Of a stretch of 35,488 nucleotides of DNA, positions 1-8,890 are shown piece by piece. Origin of the DNA: UBA6626 sp963579995 (GTDB taxonomy: Bacteria; Planctomycetota; Phycisphaerae; Phycisphaerales; Phycisphaeraceae); contig CAUZIY010000009.1 of assembly GCA_963579995.1 (NCBI GenBank), forward strand, positions 1 through 35,488, in the 5' to 3' direction. Both the position numbers and the translations under genes were made by a program. The notes beneath the pieces are model-generated. The model saw only the letters and a program-made list of their open reading frames with translations, did not search any database and was not told the origin of the DNA. How positions within the stretch are numbered: position 1 is the stretch's first letter; each line of letters opens with the position of its first letter.

Positions 1-262
1 CCTGCAACTGCTCAATCACCCGCGGATTGACGGTGACGGTTTGACTGGTTGGCTTCTCTCCAGGATTCGCTGCTGGGATCTCCACGGATTTCTCCATCAA
101 TCCCGTAATCTTTCTCAGATTCTTGTTGATCTCACTGCCACGCTTAACAATCCCACCGCCACGCACGTGGCCAAGAAACAGGCCGACCACCGCAATAATC
201 ACCACCACACCGCCGATTACCACCACTAAATTTGATTTTATCCAAGCGAGTATTCCTTTCAT
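1..262 (-). CDS. Single-pass membrane protein, partial (pilus-locus protein)
   Basis: The gene is cut by the left window edge; about 87 N-terminal residues are visible. It begins with a short basic stretch (MKGILAWIKSN), then one strongly hydrophobic segment of about 20 residues rich in Val, Ile and Gly (roughly residues 12-31), then a polar, charged region likely to be periplasmic and helical. Its ATG overlaps the stop codon of the upstream PilM-PilN gene in an ATGA arrangement, so the two are almost certainly co-translated. The topology and position next to a PilM homologue resemble the Amuc_1100-type gene beside the PilM-like gene of Akkermansia, but this is inference from layout, not sequence identity. 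The family cannot be assigned from the visible part. Confidence 0.75.
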   Translation of the reverse strand, partial: MKGILAWIKSNLVVVIGGVVVIIAVVGLFLGHVRGGGIVKRGSEINKNLRKITGLMEKSVEIPAANPGEKPTSQTVTVNPRVIEQLQ

Positions 263-2448
263 GGCCGCACCTCCGCCCTGGCCTGCGTGCCATCCTTGAT
301 CGGTTTGCCTGTTGTCCGCTCGCCGGTTTCAGCCTTGCGGGCATCATCGGGCCCCACCAACTTGGCAATTAAGACGATCTTGAAACGCGAGTCCGTTGTT
401 CGGGGCTCATCAGAAAATGGCCGCTTGGGATACAAGTCATCGACGGTCGAGCGATCCACACTACCGCGTCCCCCGGATACTGGGCCACCCATTGGCGGTG
501 CGCCTGGAAAACCCATCATGCCACCCATGGCGGCAGGCCCACCTATTCGTCCAGCCATCGGATCTACCATGGTTGATCGACCCATTGCACTGGATCTAGA
601 ACGCGAGGTCCTCCGGGTTCGCTTGGAACTTGATAAGTCGCGACGACGTATTCCCCTGGCATCCAAGGCAGGTTCGACGTAAAAGTCCTCATCTGGGACT
701 TCAAGCCGATAGGGACGGTCCGGTTGATCGCTATGCGACTTTAACCATCCAATGACATGATCTGACAATTCCCTGGCGGCTCCAGGCTGCAAGGTAGTTA
801 TTCCCGTTACCGTGATATGTATGGAGCCAGGCAATCCCGGGTCTGCCGATGAACCACCGCCGGATCTATTCTTTGCGCCCAGTTTTGAACCTTTCTTTCT
901 CTTCGACTTCTTTTTCTTTCCTTTTTTCTTTGACCTTTCCAAACCCTCCATCTCATCGCCCGTTGCATACTTGTATTCCGCCTCAATTGATTCGATAAAA
1001 ATCCGGCGGCGTTCAGATCGTGGAATCTGCTCCCAATCGTGATAATGTGATTTGGTTAAGACCTCCTGGGGTTTCAGGGCCAAGGTCGCCATATTAAGAT
1101 CCTGCATCAACTTTGGCCACACGTCGCGATAATCGAGTAAGCGGCTGAGGTTCTCGATCGCCTCTAAATCTCCTTTATCCTCGCTCAATCCCTCCAGTTC
1201 CATCACATATCCCTCAGCCTTTGGCACCACCTGCTTCATTTTTTCTTTCGTCTCCTGTGCGGCTGACTCCACCACCCCTTCAACCCGGAGCAGATTGCCC
1301 CACATCAGTAGCACCGGCAGGAGGATCATTGCCGCCGCCGCCGCAAACCAACGTTGTTTTTCCCGCCACAACTGCTGACGAATCAGATGGCGGGGCAACA
1401 CATTGGCTGACACCGATTCCAAACCCAGGCCTTGTATCGCCAGGCCATAGGCCGTCGCAAGATTCACCGCATCTGCCGCAAATTTCGACTCCTGTTTACC
1501 TTCAACACCGATGCGGCCAAAGCCTTCGGGGCGCACAATTTCCAGTTGTAGTTCCTGTTTAAAGAATTTCCGCAAAGCCGGAAGACAGAATGTTGATCCA
1601 ACACCAATCAGTTGACCAAGGTTAGCTTCCTGATTGAGACTCTGGTAATAGCCAAGTGAACGCTGTATCTCCTGAACCAGTTCAGCATACACCGGACGCA
1701 TCGCGGTCAGGATCTTCTTAGCGTATTTGCTCGTAGCAGCTTCACGCTTGATTTTCTCTGCCTTGGGGTAACTTAGTTTGAATGCACGCACAAGTGCTTC
1801 GGTGAAGTTTTTACCTCCGATAGGAAGTGTGCGAAGCCACATGGCGCCGCCTTCATTAATAATCACATCGGTACTGGTTGTACCGATGTCCACCACAATC
1901 ACACCCTCATTATCTTTATCTTGTCTTTTGTCATATTCGAATGCATTAAAAACTCCCAGCGGTGAAAGCGTCAGACCATCAACATTAATCCCAACCTGCT
2001 TGAAGTTAAGAAGAAAATCAGCGACTTTATCCTTAGTAATCGCAAAAATACCAACAGACAAATCCGGGGAGTCGGCTTGGGAAAACACCTGGTAATCCCA
2101 CTCTACCTGCTCGATGGGAAATGGAATCTGCTGTACCGCCTCAAACTTGATGATGTCAGGCACTTTCTTGGGTTCGACCGGTGGCAGGTTGGCAAATCGA
2201 GCAAATGCCATATGCCCTGGTACCGACACAACTACCGTACTTTTAGATAAGTCGCGTGTCGCAAGTAGTTCATCTAGGCCAACCTGAATCTGCTCCTCGA
2301 CATCTAAATCCGGCGTGGTGAGAATCTGCTTGAACGGGATCACCGTGTAGTCAGCCAAGGCCACATCAGCACCATCGCCAATCAGCCTTACTGCCTTGAT
2401 AGCATTAGACCCTACTTCGATACCCCAACAGTCGTTCTTCTTCGCCAT
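259..2448 (-). CDS. pilM: PilM-like actin-fold ATPase fused to a PilN-like membrane domain
   Basis: A 729-residue protein. Residues 1 to about 345 form a PilM/FtsA-type actin-like ATPase: first phosphate loop near WGIEVGSNAIKAVRL (residues 8-22), second at VVDIGTTSTDV (185-195), and a conserved GVGSTFCLPALRKFF segment at 282-296. A transmembrane helix follows at about 367-385, as in PilN, then a periplasmic region. That region contains a very lysine-rich stretch (about 506-522), a Ser/Arg tract (607-625) and a Gly/Met/Pro-rich stretch (about 631-661). PilM and PilN are normally separate proteins forming the cytoplasmic-to-inner-membrane bridge of type IV pilus and type II secretion machines; here they are fused. 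ATG start with GAGG about 9 bases upstream. It is first in a minus-strand operon that continues off the left edge. Confidence 0.85.
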   Translation of the reverse strand: MAKKNDCWGIEVGSNAIKAVRLIGDGADVALADYTVIPFKQILTTPDLDVEEQIQVGLDELLATRDLSKSTVVVSVPGHMAFARFANLPPVEPKKVPDIIKFEAVQQIPFPIEQVEWDYQVFSQADSPDLSVGIFAITKDKVADFLLNFKQVGINVDGLTLSPLGVFNAFEYDKRQDKDNEGVIVVDIGTTSTDVIINEGGAMWLRTLPIGGKNFTEALVRAFKLSYPKAEKIKREAATSKYAKKILTAMRPVYAELVQEIQRSLGYYQSLNQEANLGQLIGVGSTFCLPALRKFFKQELQLEIVRPEGFGRIGVEGKQESKFAADAVNLATAYGLAIQGLGLESVSANVLPRHLIRQQLWREKQRWFAAAAAMILLPVLLMWGNLLRVEGVVESAAQETKEKMKQVVPKAEGYVMELEGLSEDKGDLEAIENLSRLLDYRDVWPKLMQDLNMATLALKPQEVLTKSHYHDWEQIPRSERRRIFIESIEAEYKYATGDEMEGLERSKKKGKKKKSKRKKGSKLGAKNRSGGGSSADPGLPGSIHITVTGITTLQPGAARELSDHVIGWLKSHSDQPDRPYRLEVPDEDFYVEPALDARGIRRRDLSSSKRTRRTSRSRSSAMGRSTMVDPMAGRIGGPAAMGGMMGFPGAPPMGGPVSGGRGSVDRSTVDDLYPKRPFSDEPRTTDSRFKIVLIAKLVGPDDARKAETGERTTGKPIKDGTQARAEVRP

Positions 2449-2926
2449 GCCGTATACCTCGCTAAACCACTTGTTCTCGATCTTTTTCTATTCGTGCGCG
2501 GTCGTCCTGATTCAACTGCTGTTCAGCACCAAACCTGCCGGAGATCAGACACGGTGCTGACCTATGAATTCCATTAGGCCGATTACCTGATCTTGAATCA
2601 CAGTTATGGTATTGAATTCATGCGTTAGTGGGAACCGGCAGGGCTAGATAAAGCTTATTTGTTATGGGGGCCTTATGGGGTATGCCTGCGTGGGGCTCTC
2701 GGGGAACTCGGGATTAGCACCCCTACTGCCATCCGCCCAGCAAACTTATTTAATCGCCCCACATTCCGAAGGTCAAGATTCTGGTATAAGCAAGGGCTAT
2801 AAACGTGCAAATAGGGTTTTTCCCTCTCTGCTAGACGTTGTCGAAGTTCCTCGGATGCGCTGGCCAGAACCAGACGAATCCGTAGGCCCGTTATGTCAAT
2901 TCATGGTGTATACTTGCCCTGACCAT
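2449..2926. other. Intergenic region between pilM and tRNA-Ala
   Basis: 478 bases without a convincing gene. It should hold the promoter of the minus-strand pilus operon and, at its right end, the tRNA promoter. I see no strong sigma-70 pair for pilM and no terminator hairpin. A plus-strand open frame starting at 2675 runs through the tRNA and into the ankyrin gene on the other strand and is rejected as coding. Confidence 0.6.
2909..2914 (+). promoter_or_regulatory. Probable -10 box of the tRNA-Ala gene
   Basis: TATACT lies 12 bases before the first tRNA nucleotide, where a sigma-70 -10 element would place transcription start just before the tRNA. No good -35 hexamer is visible at 16-18 bases upstream. 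Confidence 0.4.
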
Positions 2927-2999
2927 GGGGCCGTAGCTCAATTGGGAGAGCGCTGCGTTCGCAATGCAGAGGTTGGCGGTTCGATCCCGCTCGGCTCCA
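2927..2999 (+). tRNA. tRNA-Ala (anticodon CGC)
   Basis: A complete cloverleaf of 73 nucleotides. The acceptor arm GGGGCCG pairs with CGGCTCC (one G-U pair). The D stem is GCTC/GAGC, the anticodon stem CTGCG/TGCAG holds loop TTCGCAA, giving anticodon CGC for the alanine codon GCG, and the T arm GGCGG-TTCGATC-CCGCT is standard. The discriminator base is A. The 3' CCA is not encoded (the next bases are TTT), so it must be added enzymatically. It sits alone, 27 bases before the 3' end of the oppositely oriented ankyrin gene. Confidence 0.97.
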
Positions 3000-3026
3000 T
3001 TTGGTCACTCCATGCCGCAGAAGAGC

Positions 3027-3740
3027 CTAACTACCGTGCTGGCGCAATAAGGAAGCCACATCAGCCCGACGAAGTGGACTGGCCTTGCCGCGATGACCTT
3101 CCTCAACTGTCAATTGCAATGGTGTCAGACCATCTACATTTTCTGCAGTCACGTCTGCGCCCTGCTTCAATAAAAACTGAACCATTGCCATATCACCATT
3201 CCATGATGCCACATGCAGCGGCGTCCATCGGCGTCCGTCACCCACGTTAATCTCTGCACCGTGCTCTATCAGAAGCCTGGCCATATCATCACGCCCCTCC
3301 CGTACCGCCAGAAAGAACGGTGTGCGACCACGATTATCCTGAATATTCACCAACGCACCATGCTTATGTAGATATCGCACCATCTCGATCTTGCCCGCTT
3401 TTGCTGTCGCATGCAGCACAACCTGACCGTACGCAGCCTTGGCGTCGACATCAGCACCCTTTTTAAGTAATAGATCCAACATTGCAATATGGCCCTTCCA
3501 AGCCGCCCAATACAACGCGCTATTACCATCCCGATCGTGTGTATTGACATCCACACCCTCGGTCAGCAGGGCCTTAACCTGTGGCACATTTCCTGCTTTC
3601 ACCAACTCAAGGTATTCCAAATCTGCTTCCGAAGGCCCACAACCAGCCTGGGACAACAGCAGGAATGCCGTTACTCCAACCTGGAAAAGGCCACGCCTCC
3701 CGTTGCATACCAATTTAGAAGTTGGCTCCATGTTGCTCAT
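3027..3740 (-). CDS. Ankyrin-repeat protein, probable lipoprotein
   Basis: A 237-residue protein. The N terminus has basic residues, then VGVTAFLLLSQAGC (residues 21-34), which looks like a lipoprotein signal peptide with Cys34 as the lipidated residue; Gln at -3 is not ideal for a lipobox. From about residue 40 to the end there are five to six ankyrin repeats, with clear units such as NSALYWAAWKGHIAMLDLLL and WTPLHVASWNGDMAMVQFLL at a 33-residue spacing. Ankyrin arrays bind other proteins; the partner is unknown. An alternative start is Met4. It stands alone, transcribed towards the tRNA gene. Codon use and composition look like those of its neighbours. Confidence 0.88.
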   Translation of the reverse strand: MSNMEPTSKLVCNGRRGLFQVGVTAFLLLSQAGCGPSEADLEYLELVKAGNVPQVKALLTEGVDVNTHDRDGNSALYWAAWKGHIAMLDLLLKKGADVDAKAAYGQVVLHATAKAGKIEMVRYLHKHGALVNIQDNRGRTPFFLAVREGRDDMARLLIEHGAEINVGDGRRWTPLHVASWNGDMAMVQFLLKQGADVTAENVDGLTPLQLTVEEGHRGKASPLRRADVASLLRQHGS

Positions 3741-4042
3741 ACCACTACTCAGCCTGATCAGAAAACCTGCGTGTCACTGTCAAAATATTGGACTAACCAG
3801 CGTGAACGATGCCGCATAACAATATCAAATAAATCCGCCAAAAGATCCGTACGGTCCAACTGCAAAAACTGCTACCCATGCATAAATCGCATGATCGACC
3901 CCTATTGACATTTTTTTGTTGTTTAATCGCCAGGTACGAAAGCTTGCTTGCCGCGATGGCTGTCTTGAGTTGATGGGGCAACGTCGAAGTGCTAGGTACC
4001 ACAGCGCTATAATTATCACAAGCCTAAAAACTTATGTCAAAA
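3741..4042. other. Intergenic region between symporter and ankyrin genes
   Basis: 302 bases between two minus-strand genes. Short open frames here have no Shine-Dalgarno site and no recognisable product. No terminator hairpin or RNA structure was recognised. Confidence 0.5.
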
Positions 4043-5950
4043 TCAAGTCGGGTCGGGCTCATTGGCCAGTTGAGGAAAGTATTCGCGATGAAACTTTTCA
4101 ACCTGCTCGGGCGGAACCGGCTTGGACATGCCCACGAAAAAGGCTAGAAACCACATCACGAAGATGCCGACCACAAGCATCACCAGTTGCCAAACCCAAA
4201 GTGAGGGTAAGCCGAATGGTTTCCAAGTGTCCGGCGCGTTGGGATTTGAAAAAATGTTATTACCAATCACGGCAAAGGGACCAAACCCAATTAAAAACCA
4301 AGCCACCGTCAGAATCCATGCCAATCTCACATACTTGCGTCGATTGGCAGGAATGCCGGAAACCGCTTGGATAAAGTCGTGCCGCTTCTGCTTGGCTGCC
4401 CGTACCTCGGGACCGTCAGGAAGAACCAGGGATACAACTGTCGCAACCAACAAATTACATGCAATACCCCAACCAGCGCTATGAATGGTCAGCGGGAACC
4501 TACCCCAGGCAATAAAGGGGAACCATTCAACCGTCTTGTCTGTCAGCGTGACTGCCATCAGGCCGGCAACCAGGCCCCATACGACACCGCGACCCGTCAG
4601 CCATCTAAAATAACAAATACCCATTAATGCGGGATACATCTGAAAACCATAAGCCACCGCCAATCCACCAAGCATCACGATTGGACTGTTCGCACGGGTG
4701 GCCACCAATAAAGCAAAGGCAGCAATCACAAACACACAAATACGTCCCACCAGTTTCTGTGACTGATCTGATGCATCTACAACCATGTAATGGCGATACA
4801 CATCACGTGTAACCATGCCGCTAAAAGTGGACATGTAGGCCGCCCCGGTACTCTGCATTGCTGCCAAGGCACAGACGGCCAAAAGACCAACCAGCCAGGG
4901 CGAGCTTGTACTGAGAAGATTGATTAACTGGGGCACTAAATCCTTGTGAGTCGGGTCCTTCAGAATTCCTTTGGCGACAAGAATATTTCCGCCCAAGCCT
5001 TGAAAGATGGTAAAGGTAAAAAGAATAATCCCAATAATCAGTGACGAGGCAACCACCTGCTGCCAACGGAAAGGACGGCTGGTCTTGTTGGCGAAAGCCC
5101 ACATTGAAAACGCAGGTGATGATTGAATCCCCATCAAGGCGAACATATAGGTCATACACATCACACCGGTCCAGATGCCACCCTTGGCATCAGTACCGGC
5201 CCAAACTAATTGATAAGCGCCTGGCATGGCCACATGGCGAGAGTAGTTGTCCGGCGTCAGTTTCTCGCTTGACATCACATCTTGCTTGACGAAATTAGCT
5301 AAACCCTCCGTAAAACCGGACCAGCCACCGGCAAAGTGCACCGCGACGAAACCCAAAACAACAATACCCACAGCAAGTAATACACATTGCGCACAATCCA
5401 CGTAAGCAACCGAACGCAATCCGCCGCAAGCCACATAAATGACTACAACTGCCGACAACACAAACATCCCTTGGTTGACGGTAAATTGCCCGTCGGTCAA
5501 CACGTTAAACAAGTGACCTGATGCCTTTAGTTGCACGCCCAGATATGGCACACTAAAAAGCAGTGCCACCAGAACAGTTAATAAGCGAATTGCATTTCCA
5601 CCGTAATAATCACTATACATCTCACCAGGTGTGATATACCGGAATGCCCGGCCAAGTACCCACTGGCGACGAAGGAAAAGGACGCCGGTAAATGGAATGG
5701 TCAGGGCATAGAAGGATGCAAAGGCGTATGGCAGACCATCTGTGAAAATCTTTCCAGGATGGCCGATAAATGTCCAGCCGCTAAAACTGGTCGCCGTTGC
5801 CGCCAACACAAAGACCCATACACTGATCGACCGACCCGCAACGAAATAATCTTCGGAAGTACGGGAACGCAGAGCACCCTTAAAGCCCCAATACAGACAA
5901 TAGGCCCAGTAGAGCCCCACAAAGATGTACAGCCATGCAAGTGTGGACAT
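4043..5950 (-). CDS. Sodium:solute symporter (SSS family)
   Basis: A 635-residue, very hydrophobic protein with about 13-14 predicted membrane helices, the size and layout of the sodium/solute symporter family (PutP/SGLT type, LeuT fold). Near the N terminus it has the family-typical run EDYFVAGRSISVWVFVLAAT followed by FSGWTFIGHPG, and further on YVACGGLRSVAYVDCAQ, matching the conserved helix-5 region. The substrate cannot be read from sequence. It is divergent from the tagaturonate-epimerase-like gene with a 155-base shared upstream region, which suggests a sugar acid. ATG start with AGGG about 9 bases upstream. The C-terminal tail is short and cytoplasmic. Confidence 0.92.
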   Translation of the reverse strand: MSTLAWLYIFVGLYWAYCLYWGFKGALRSRTSEDYFVAGRSISVWVFVLAATATSFSGWTFIGHPGKIFTDGLPYAFASFYALTIPFTGVLFLRRQWVLGRAFRYITPGEMYSDYYGGNAIRLLTVLVALLFSVPYLGVQLKASGHLFNVLTDGQFTVNQGMFVLSAVVVIYVACGGLRSVAYVDCAQCVLLAVGIVVLGFVAVHFAGGWSGFTEGLANFVKQDVMSSEKLTPDNYSRHVAMPGAYQLVWAGTDAKGGIWTGVMCMTYMFALMGIQSSPAFSMWAFANKTSRPFRWQQVVASSLIIGIILFTFTIFQGLGGNILVAKGILKDPTHKDLVPQLINLLSTSSPWLVGLLAVCALAAMQSTGAAYMSTFSGMVTRDVYRHYMVVDASDQSQKLVGRICVFVIAAFALLVATRANSPIVMLGGLAVAYGFQMYPALMGICYFRWLTGRGVVWGLVAGLMAVTLTDKTVEWFPFIAWGRFPLTIHSAGWGIACNLLVATVVSLVLPDGPEVRAAKQKRHDFIQAVSGIPANRRKYVRLAWILTVAWFLIGFGPFAVIGNNIFSNPNAPDTWKPFGLPSLWVWQLVMLVVGIFVMWFLAFFVGMSKPVPPEQVEKFHREYFPQLANEPDPT

Positions 5951-6105
5951 GCTAAATACCCTATCGCCAACCAGATAAACAAGACCACAAGGTGTGGATC
6001 TGAATGTACATATTCAACGAATCCTTCGCAAAGTACTGAACACTTAAAACTCTGACCACCCACCCCAATTGGCACATATCCGTTTTTGACCCCTCGCCAA
6101 ATCAG

Positions 6106-7437
6106 GTGTATTTTGAGCCAAACGACTATTTATCAAAGAACTGGATCTCTTTTATGCCCCCTATGAAAGCAAACAAACCCACCACGCTAGGACTGCAGCC
6201 CAGCTTCGGATTCGGTGACCGCCTAGGTACCGCAACAGCCGGGCACCTCGATGCACTGCGTGCTGAAGGCGGCCCGATCAAAGGGATCTTCGCCCAGCAG
6301 TCAATTCGCGAGATGACACGGACCAACCGCACTCCCAGCGAGGTAATGACCGCGGCAACCCAAAGCCTCGAAACTGAAGGATTTAACAACGTCTGGGGCG
6401 CTGACGCCGACCATCTCAAAACCGAGAATGATGTCGACATCACTGCTGACGCCGGATTTGTCTTTTTCACAATAGATCCGTCCGACGATGTCGATCAAGC
6501 AGCTGATAGCTACAACCAGTCGACACTGACAGAAAAGTTCAACACCATCAAAGGCGACGTGGATTGGCTGGATGACTATTCAGGAAAGACCGTGCCTATC
6601 GATGGTGGGCCCACGCTGATATTTGATGAAGAAACAATGCAACGCGCGGCGGTCAAATACGCCAAGGCGATTGACCGCGCACTGTCACTGGCTCAATACA
6701 TCAAACAAGCCTCAACAAAAAGAAAACAGGATCATGAAATCGAACTTAGTGTTGATGAGACCGAACAACCAACAACACCGGCCGAACACTATATCATTGC
6801 CGATCGGTTCCGACGCGCCGGCGTAAAATTAGTTAGTCTTGCTCCGAGATATATTGGTGATTTCGAGAAAGGCGTTGACTACAAGGGTGACTTGGATTCC
6901 TTACGCAGATCCTTAAATGAACACGCCGCCATCGCAAAACAGTTGGGGCCGTATAAGCTGAGCCTGCATTCGGGTAGCGACAAACTGTCGATGTACGGAA
7001 TCCTAGCCGAAGCAACCGAGGGCACGTTCCACATCAAGACAGCAGGAACCAGCTACCTGGAAGCATTAAGGGTTGTTGCAAGGCACGACGAGGCGTTGTT
7101 CAGAAAAATTGTCGACTTTGCACGACAACACTATGACACCGATAAGGCAACTTACCATGTATCAGCCACGGTCGCTGCGACACCGGCCCCCTCGGAAGTG
7201 GCCGACATTCAAAAGCTGGAATCAATCTATCTTGAGCGCTGGCCGGACGTATCTGATGGATGTGGCTTCACCGAACCTGGGCGCCAGATTTTGCACTGTA
7301 CCTTCGGATCGGTGTTGACCGATCCGGACCTTGGCCAAGCCTTGGCCAACTTACTGGATGGTGAACCTCAAACCTATCGCAGCGTCTTGGCAGAACACTT
7401 TGCCAAACACCTGTCAGCGCTTTGCGGCGGTATGTAA
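6106..7437 (+). CDS. uxaE: Tagaturonate epimerase family protein (UxaE-like)
   Basis: A 443-residue protein resembling the tagaturonate/fructuronate epimerase family (UxaE), which interconverts D-tagaturonate and D-fructuronate in hexuronate breakdown. Visible family-like segments are QPSFGFGDRLG (31-41), WGADADHLKT (97-106), KLSLHSGSDKLSMYG (284-298) and HIKTAGTSYLEALR (309-322). The listed start is a GTG without a clear ribosome site; ATG codons at 6154 and 6163 fit just as well and would give a protein beginning directly before the conserved core. It is divergent from the symporter gene. No uronate isomerase, reductase or dehydratase gene is in the window, so the pathway role is inferred from family only. 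Confidence 0.75.
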   Translation: MYFEPNDYLSKNWISFMPPMKANKPTTLGLQPSFGFGDRLGTATAGHLDALRAEGGPIKGIFAQQSIREMTRTNRTPSEVMTAATQSLETEGFNNVWGADADHLKTENDVDITADAGFVFFTIDPSDDVDQAADSYNQSTLTEKFNTIKGDVDWLDDYSGKTVPIDGGPTLIFDEETMQRAAVKYAKAIDRALSLAQYIKQASTKRKQDHEIELSVDETEQPTTPAEHYIIADRFRRAGVKLVSLAPRYIGDFEKGVDYKGDLDSLRRSLNEHAAIAKQLGPYKLSLHSGSDKLSMYGILAEATEGTFHIKTAGTSYLEALRVVARHDEALFRKIVDFARQHYDTDKATYHVSATVAATPAPSEVADIQKLESIYLERWPDVSDGCGFTEPGRQILHCTFGSVLTDPDLGQALANLLDGEPQTYRSVLAEHFAKHLSALCGGM

Positions 7438-7670
7438 TGGCCGCTACGACAGGCACCCCAAAGGGCTGCAGAGGCCCGTATCCAAGGGTTAAAGGCGACC
7501 GAAAGCCATCTACGGCTAATAGTGAAAGGGGTTTGTAGGCCGTCAAGAAAACAACTGGCTGTCACCCATCCACTGGCGGCTGACGATACGGTCGAACGAT
7601 TTGTACTTGACCGGAGGCGAGATGCGGATTACCTTCAACCCAGCAATTGGCAACCTCCAAAGGTGTAACC

Positions 7671-7856
7671 ATGGTCCCCTGCCAACGTAAAACTCGATCC
7701 CAACGCGGTAATCGCCGCTCGCACGACGCTCTCCGTGCTGTTACTCCTGCCCGATGCCCCAATTGCGGTAACACCAAACAACCCCACGCAGCCTGCACCG
7801 AATGCGGTTACGTACGACCTGGGCTGAAGTTGCAGTTGTCCTCCAAGGAAGAATAG
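7671..7856 (+). CDS. rpmF: 50S ribosomal protein L32
   Basis: A 61-residue basic protein of the large ribosomal subunit. The zinc-ribbon of L32 is intact: CPNC at 29-32 and CTEC at 42-45 with the family spacing, preceded by the Arg-rich N-terminal part. ATG 7671 was chosen because AAAGGTG lies 5 bases upstream and because it gives the usual length; an upstream TTG would add eight atypical residues. Its stop codon overlaps the plsX start by one base. The gene is first in the rpmF-plsX-fab cluster found in many bacteria. The DUF177 (YceD) gene that often precedes rpmF is not seen in the 233 bases upstream. Confidence 0.95.
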   Translation: MVPCQRKTRSQRGNRRSHDALRAVTPARCPNCGNTKQPHAACTECGYVRPGLKLQLSSKEE

Positions 7857-8890
7857 TGCGCATCGCAATCGACGTCATGGGTGGCGATCACGCTCCGGAC
7901 GCGATCCTGGCAGGGAGCCTTGACGCGGTAGCTCTACTGCACCCAACCGACCGTCTCGTTCTCGTCGGAGACGAAAAGGTCATCCGCAAACAGATCAAGC
8001 TCGCCGGACTGGATTCCGACCCCCGGATCGAGATCGAAGCAACCTCGCAAGTCATTGAGATGTCCGAGTCGCCAGTGGGCGCCTTACGAGCCAAAACGGA
8101 TAGCTCGATCGTTCGTTTAGCGCAACTGGGAGGTCGACGCCACAGTGGTGATAAGCATTGCGATGTAATCATCAGCGCCGGTAATACGGGGGCATGCGTA
8201 GCCGGTACACAGATGGAAATGCGGCGCTTACCCGGGGTCAATCGACCGGGTATTGCCATTACTTTTCCCACTTATCATGGTCCGATCGTTATCTGCGATG
8301 TGGGTGCTAATCCTGAACCCAAACCACATCACCTCCTGCAATATGCACATATGGCCAGCGTCTATGCTCAACGCATCATTAGCCTGAATAATCCACGCGT
8401 TGCCCTGCTTTCAATCGGCGGTGAAGAAGGTAAAGGCAACTCTCTTGTTCGACAGACCCACCAACTCATCAAGGCCGATCCATCACTCAATTATGTAGGC
8501 TATGTCGAAGGCCGTGACCTATTCGATGGCAAAGCGGATGTGGTGGTCACAGAAGGGTTCACCGGCAATGTTGTCCTTAAACTTGCTGAAGGCTTGGCGG
8601 CAGGGCTATTTCGCATGATTACACGGGAAATCGTGCAGATTGACCCTACCTTAGCACCGAAGTTCGACCCGGTTGTGAAACGGATCTATAAAAAACATGA
8701 CTACCATGAATATGGTGGCGCTCCCATGCTAGGCGCCAATGGCATCTGCATGATCTGTCATGGCTCCAGCGAGGCAAGAACGATCACCGCAGCGGTTAGA
8801 ACTGCCATTAAATACGCCAACCTGGGTGTCAACGACGCGATCGTTGAGGCTTTATCCCAAACGCAGACTGCCAAAGAGAGCGTTGTATGA
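7856..8890 (+). CDS. plsX: Phosphate acyltransferase PlsX
   Basis: A 344-residue peripheral membrane enzyme that makes acyl-phosphate from acyl-ACP for phospholipid synthesis. The N terminus VRIAIDVMGGDHAPD is the PlsX hallmark; GNTGA (about 100), CDVGAN and VTEGFTGNVVLKLAEG also fit the family. GTG 7856 was chosen: AAGGA lies 6 bases upstream and the codon shares a base with the rpmF stop (TAGTG). A longer frame back to 7802 lies inside rpmF and is unlikely to be used. The 3' end overlaps fabH by an ATGA, so the two are translationally coupled. Confidence 0.97.
   Translation: MRIAIDVMGGDHAPDAILAGSLDAVALLHPTDRLVLVGDEKVIRKQIKLAGLDSDPRIEIEATSQVIEMSESPVGALRAKTDSSIVRLAQLGGRRHSGDKHCDVIISAGNTGACVAGTQMEMRRLPGVNRPGIAITFPTYHGPIVICDVGANPEPKPHHLLQYAHMASVYAQRIISLNNPRVALLSIGGEEGKGNSLVRQTHQLIKADPSLNYVGYVEGRDLFDGKADVVVTEGFTGNVVLKLAEGLAAGLFRMITREIVQIDPTLAPKFDPVVKRIYKKHDYHEYGGAPMLGANGICMICHGSSEARTITAAVRTAIKYANLGVNDAIVEALSQTQTAKESVV

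Noticed and set aside
2675..3250. A 191-codon plus-strand open frame
   Set aside because: It runs through the tRNA-Ala gene and into the ankyrin gene on the other strand, and has no recognisable domain.
4008..4013. TATAAT on the plus strand before the symporter 3' end
   Set aside because: No -35 element and no plus-strand gene follows; likely chance in an AT-rich spot.
7438..7670. Possible DUF177 (YceD) gene before rpmF
   Set aside because: The 233-base gap holds no frame with DUF177 features, so the gene is absent here.
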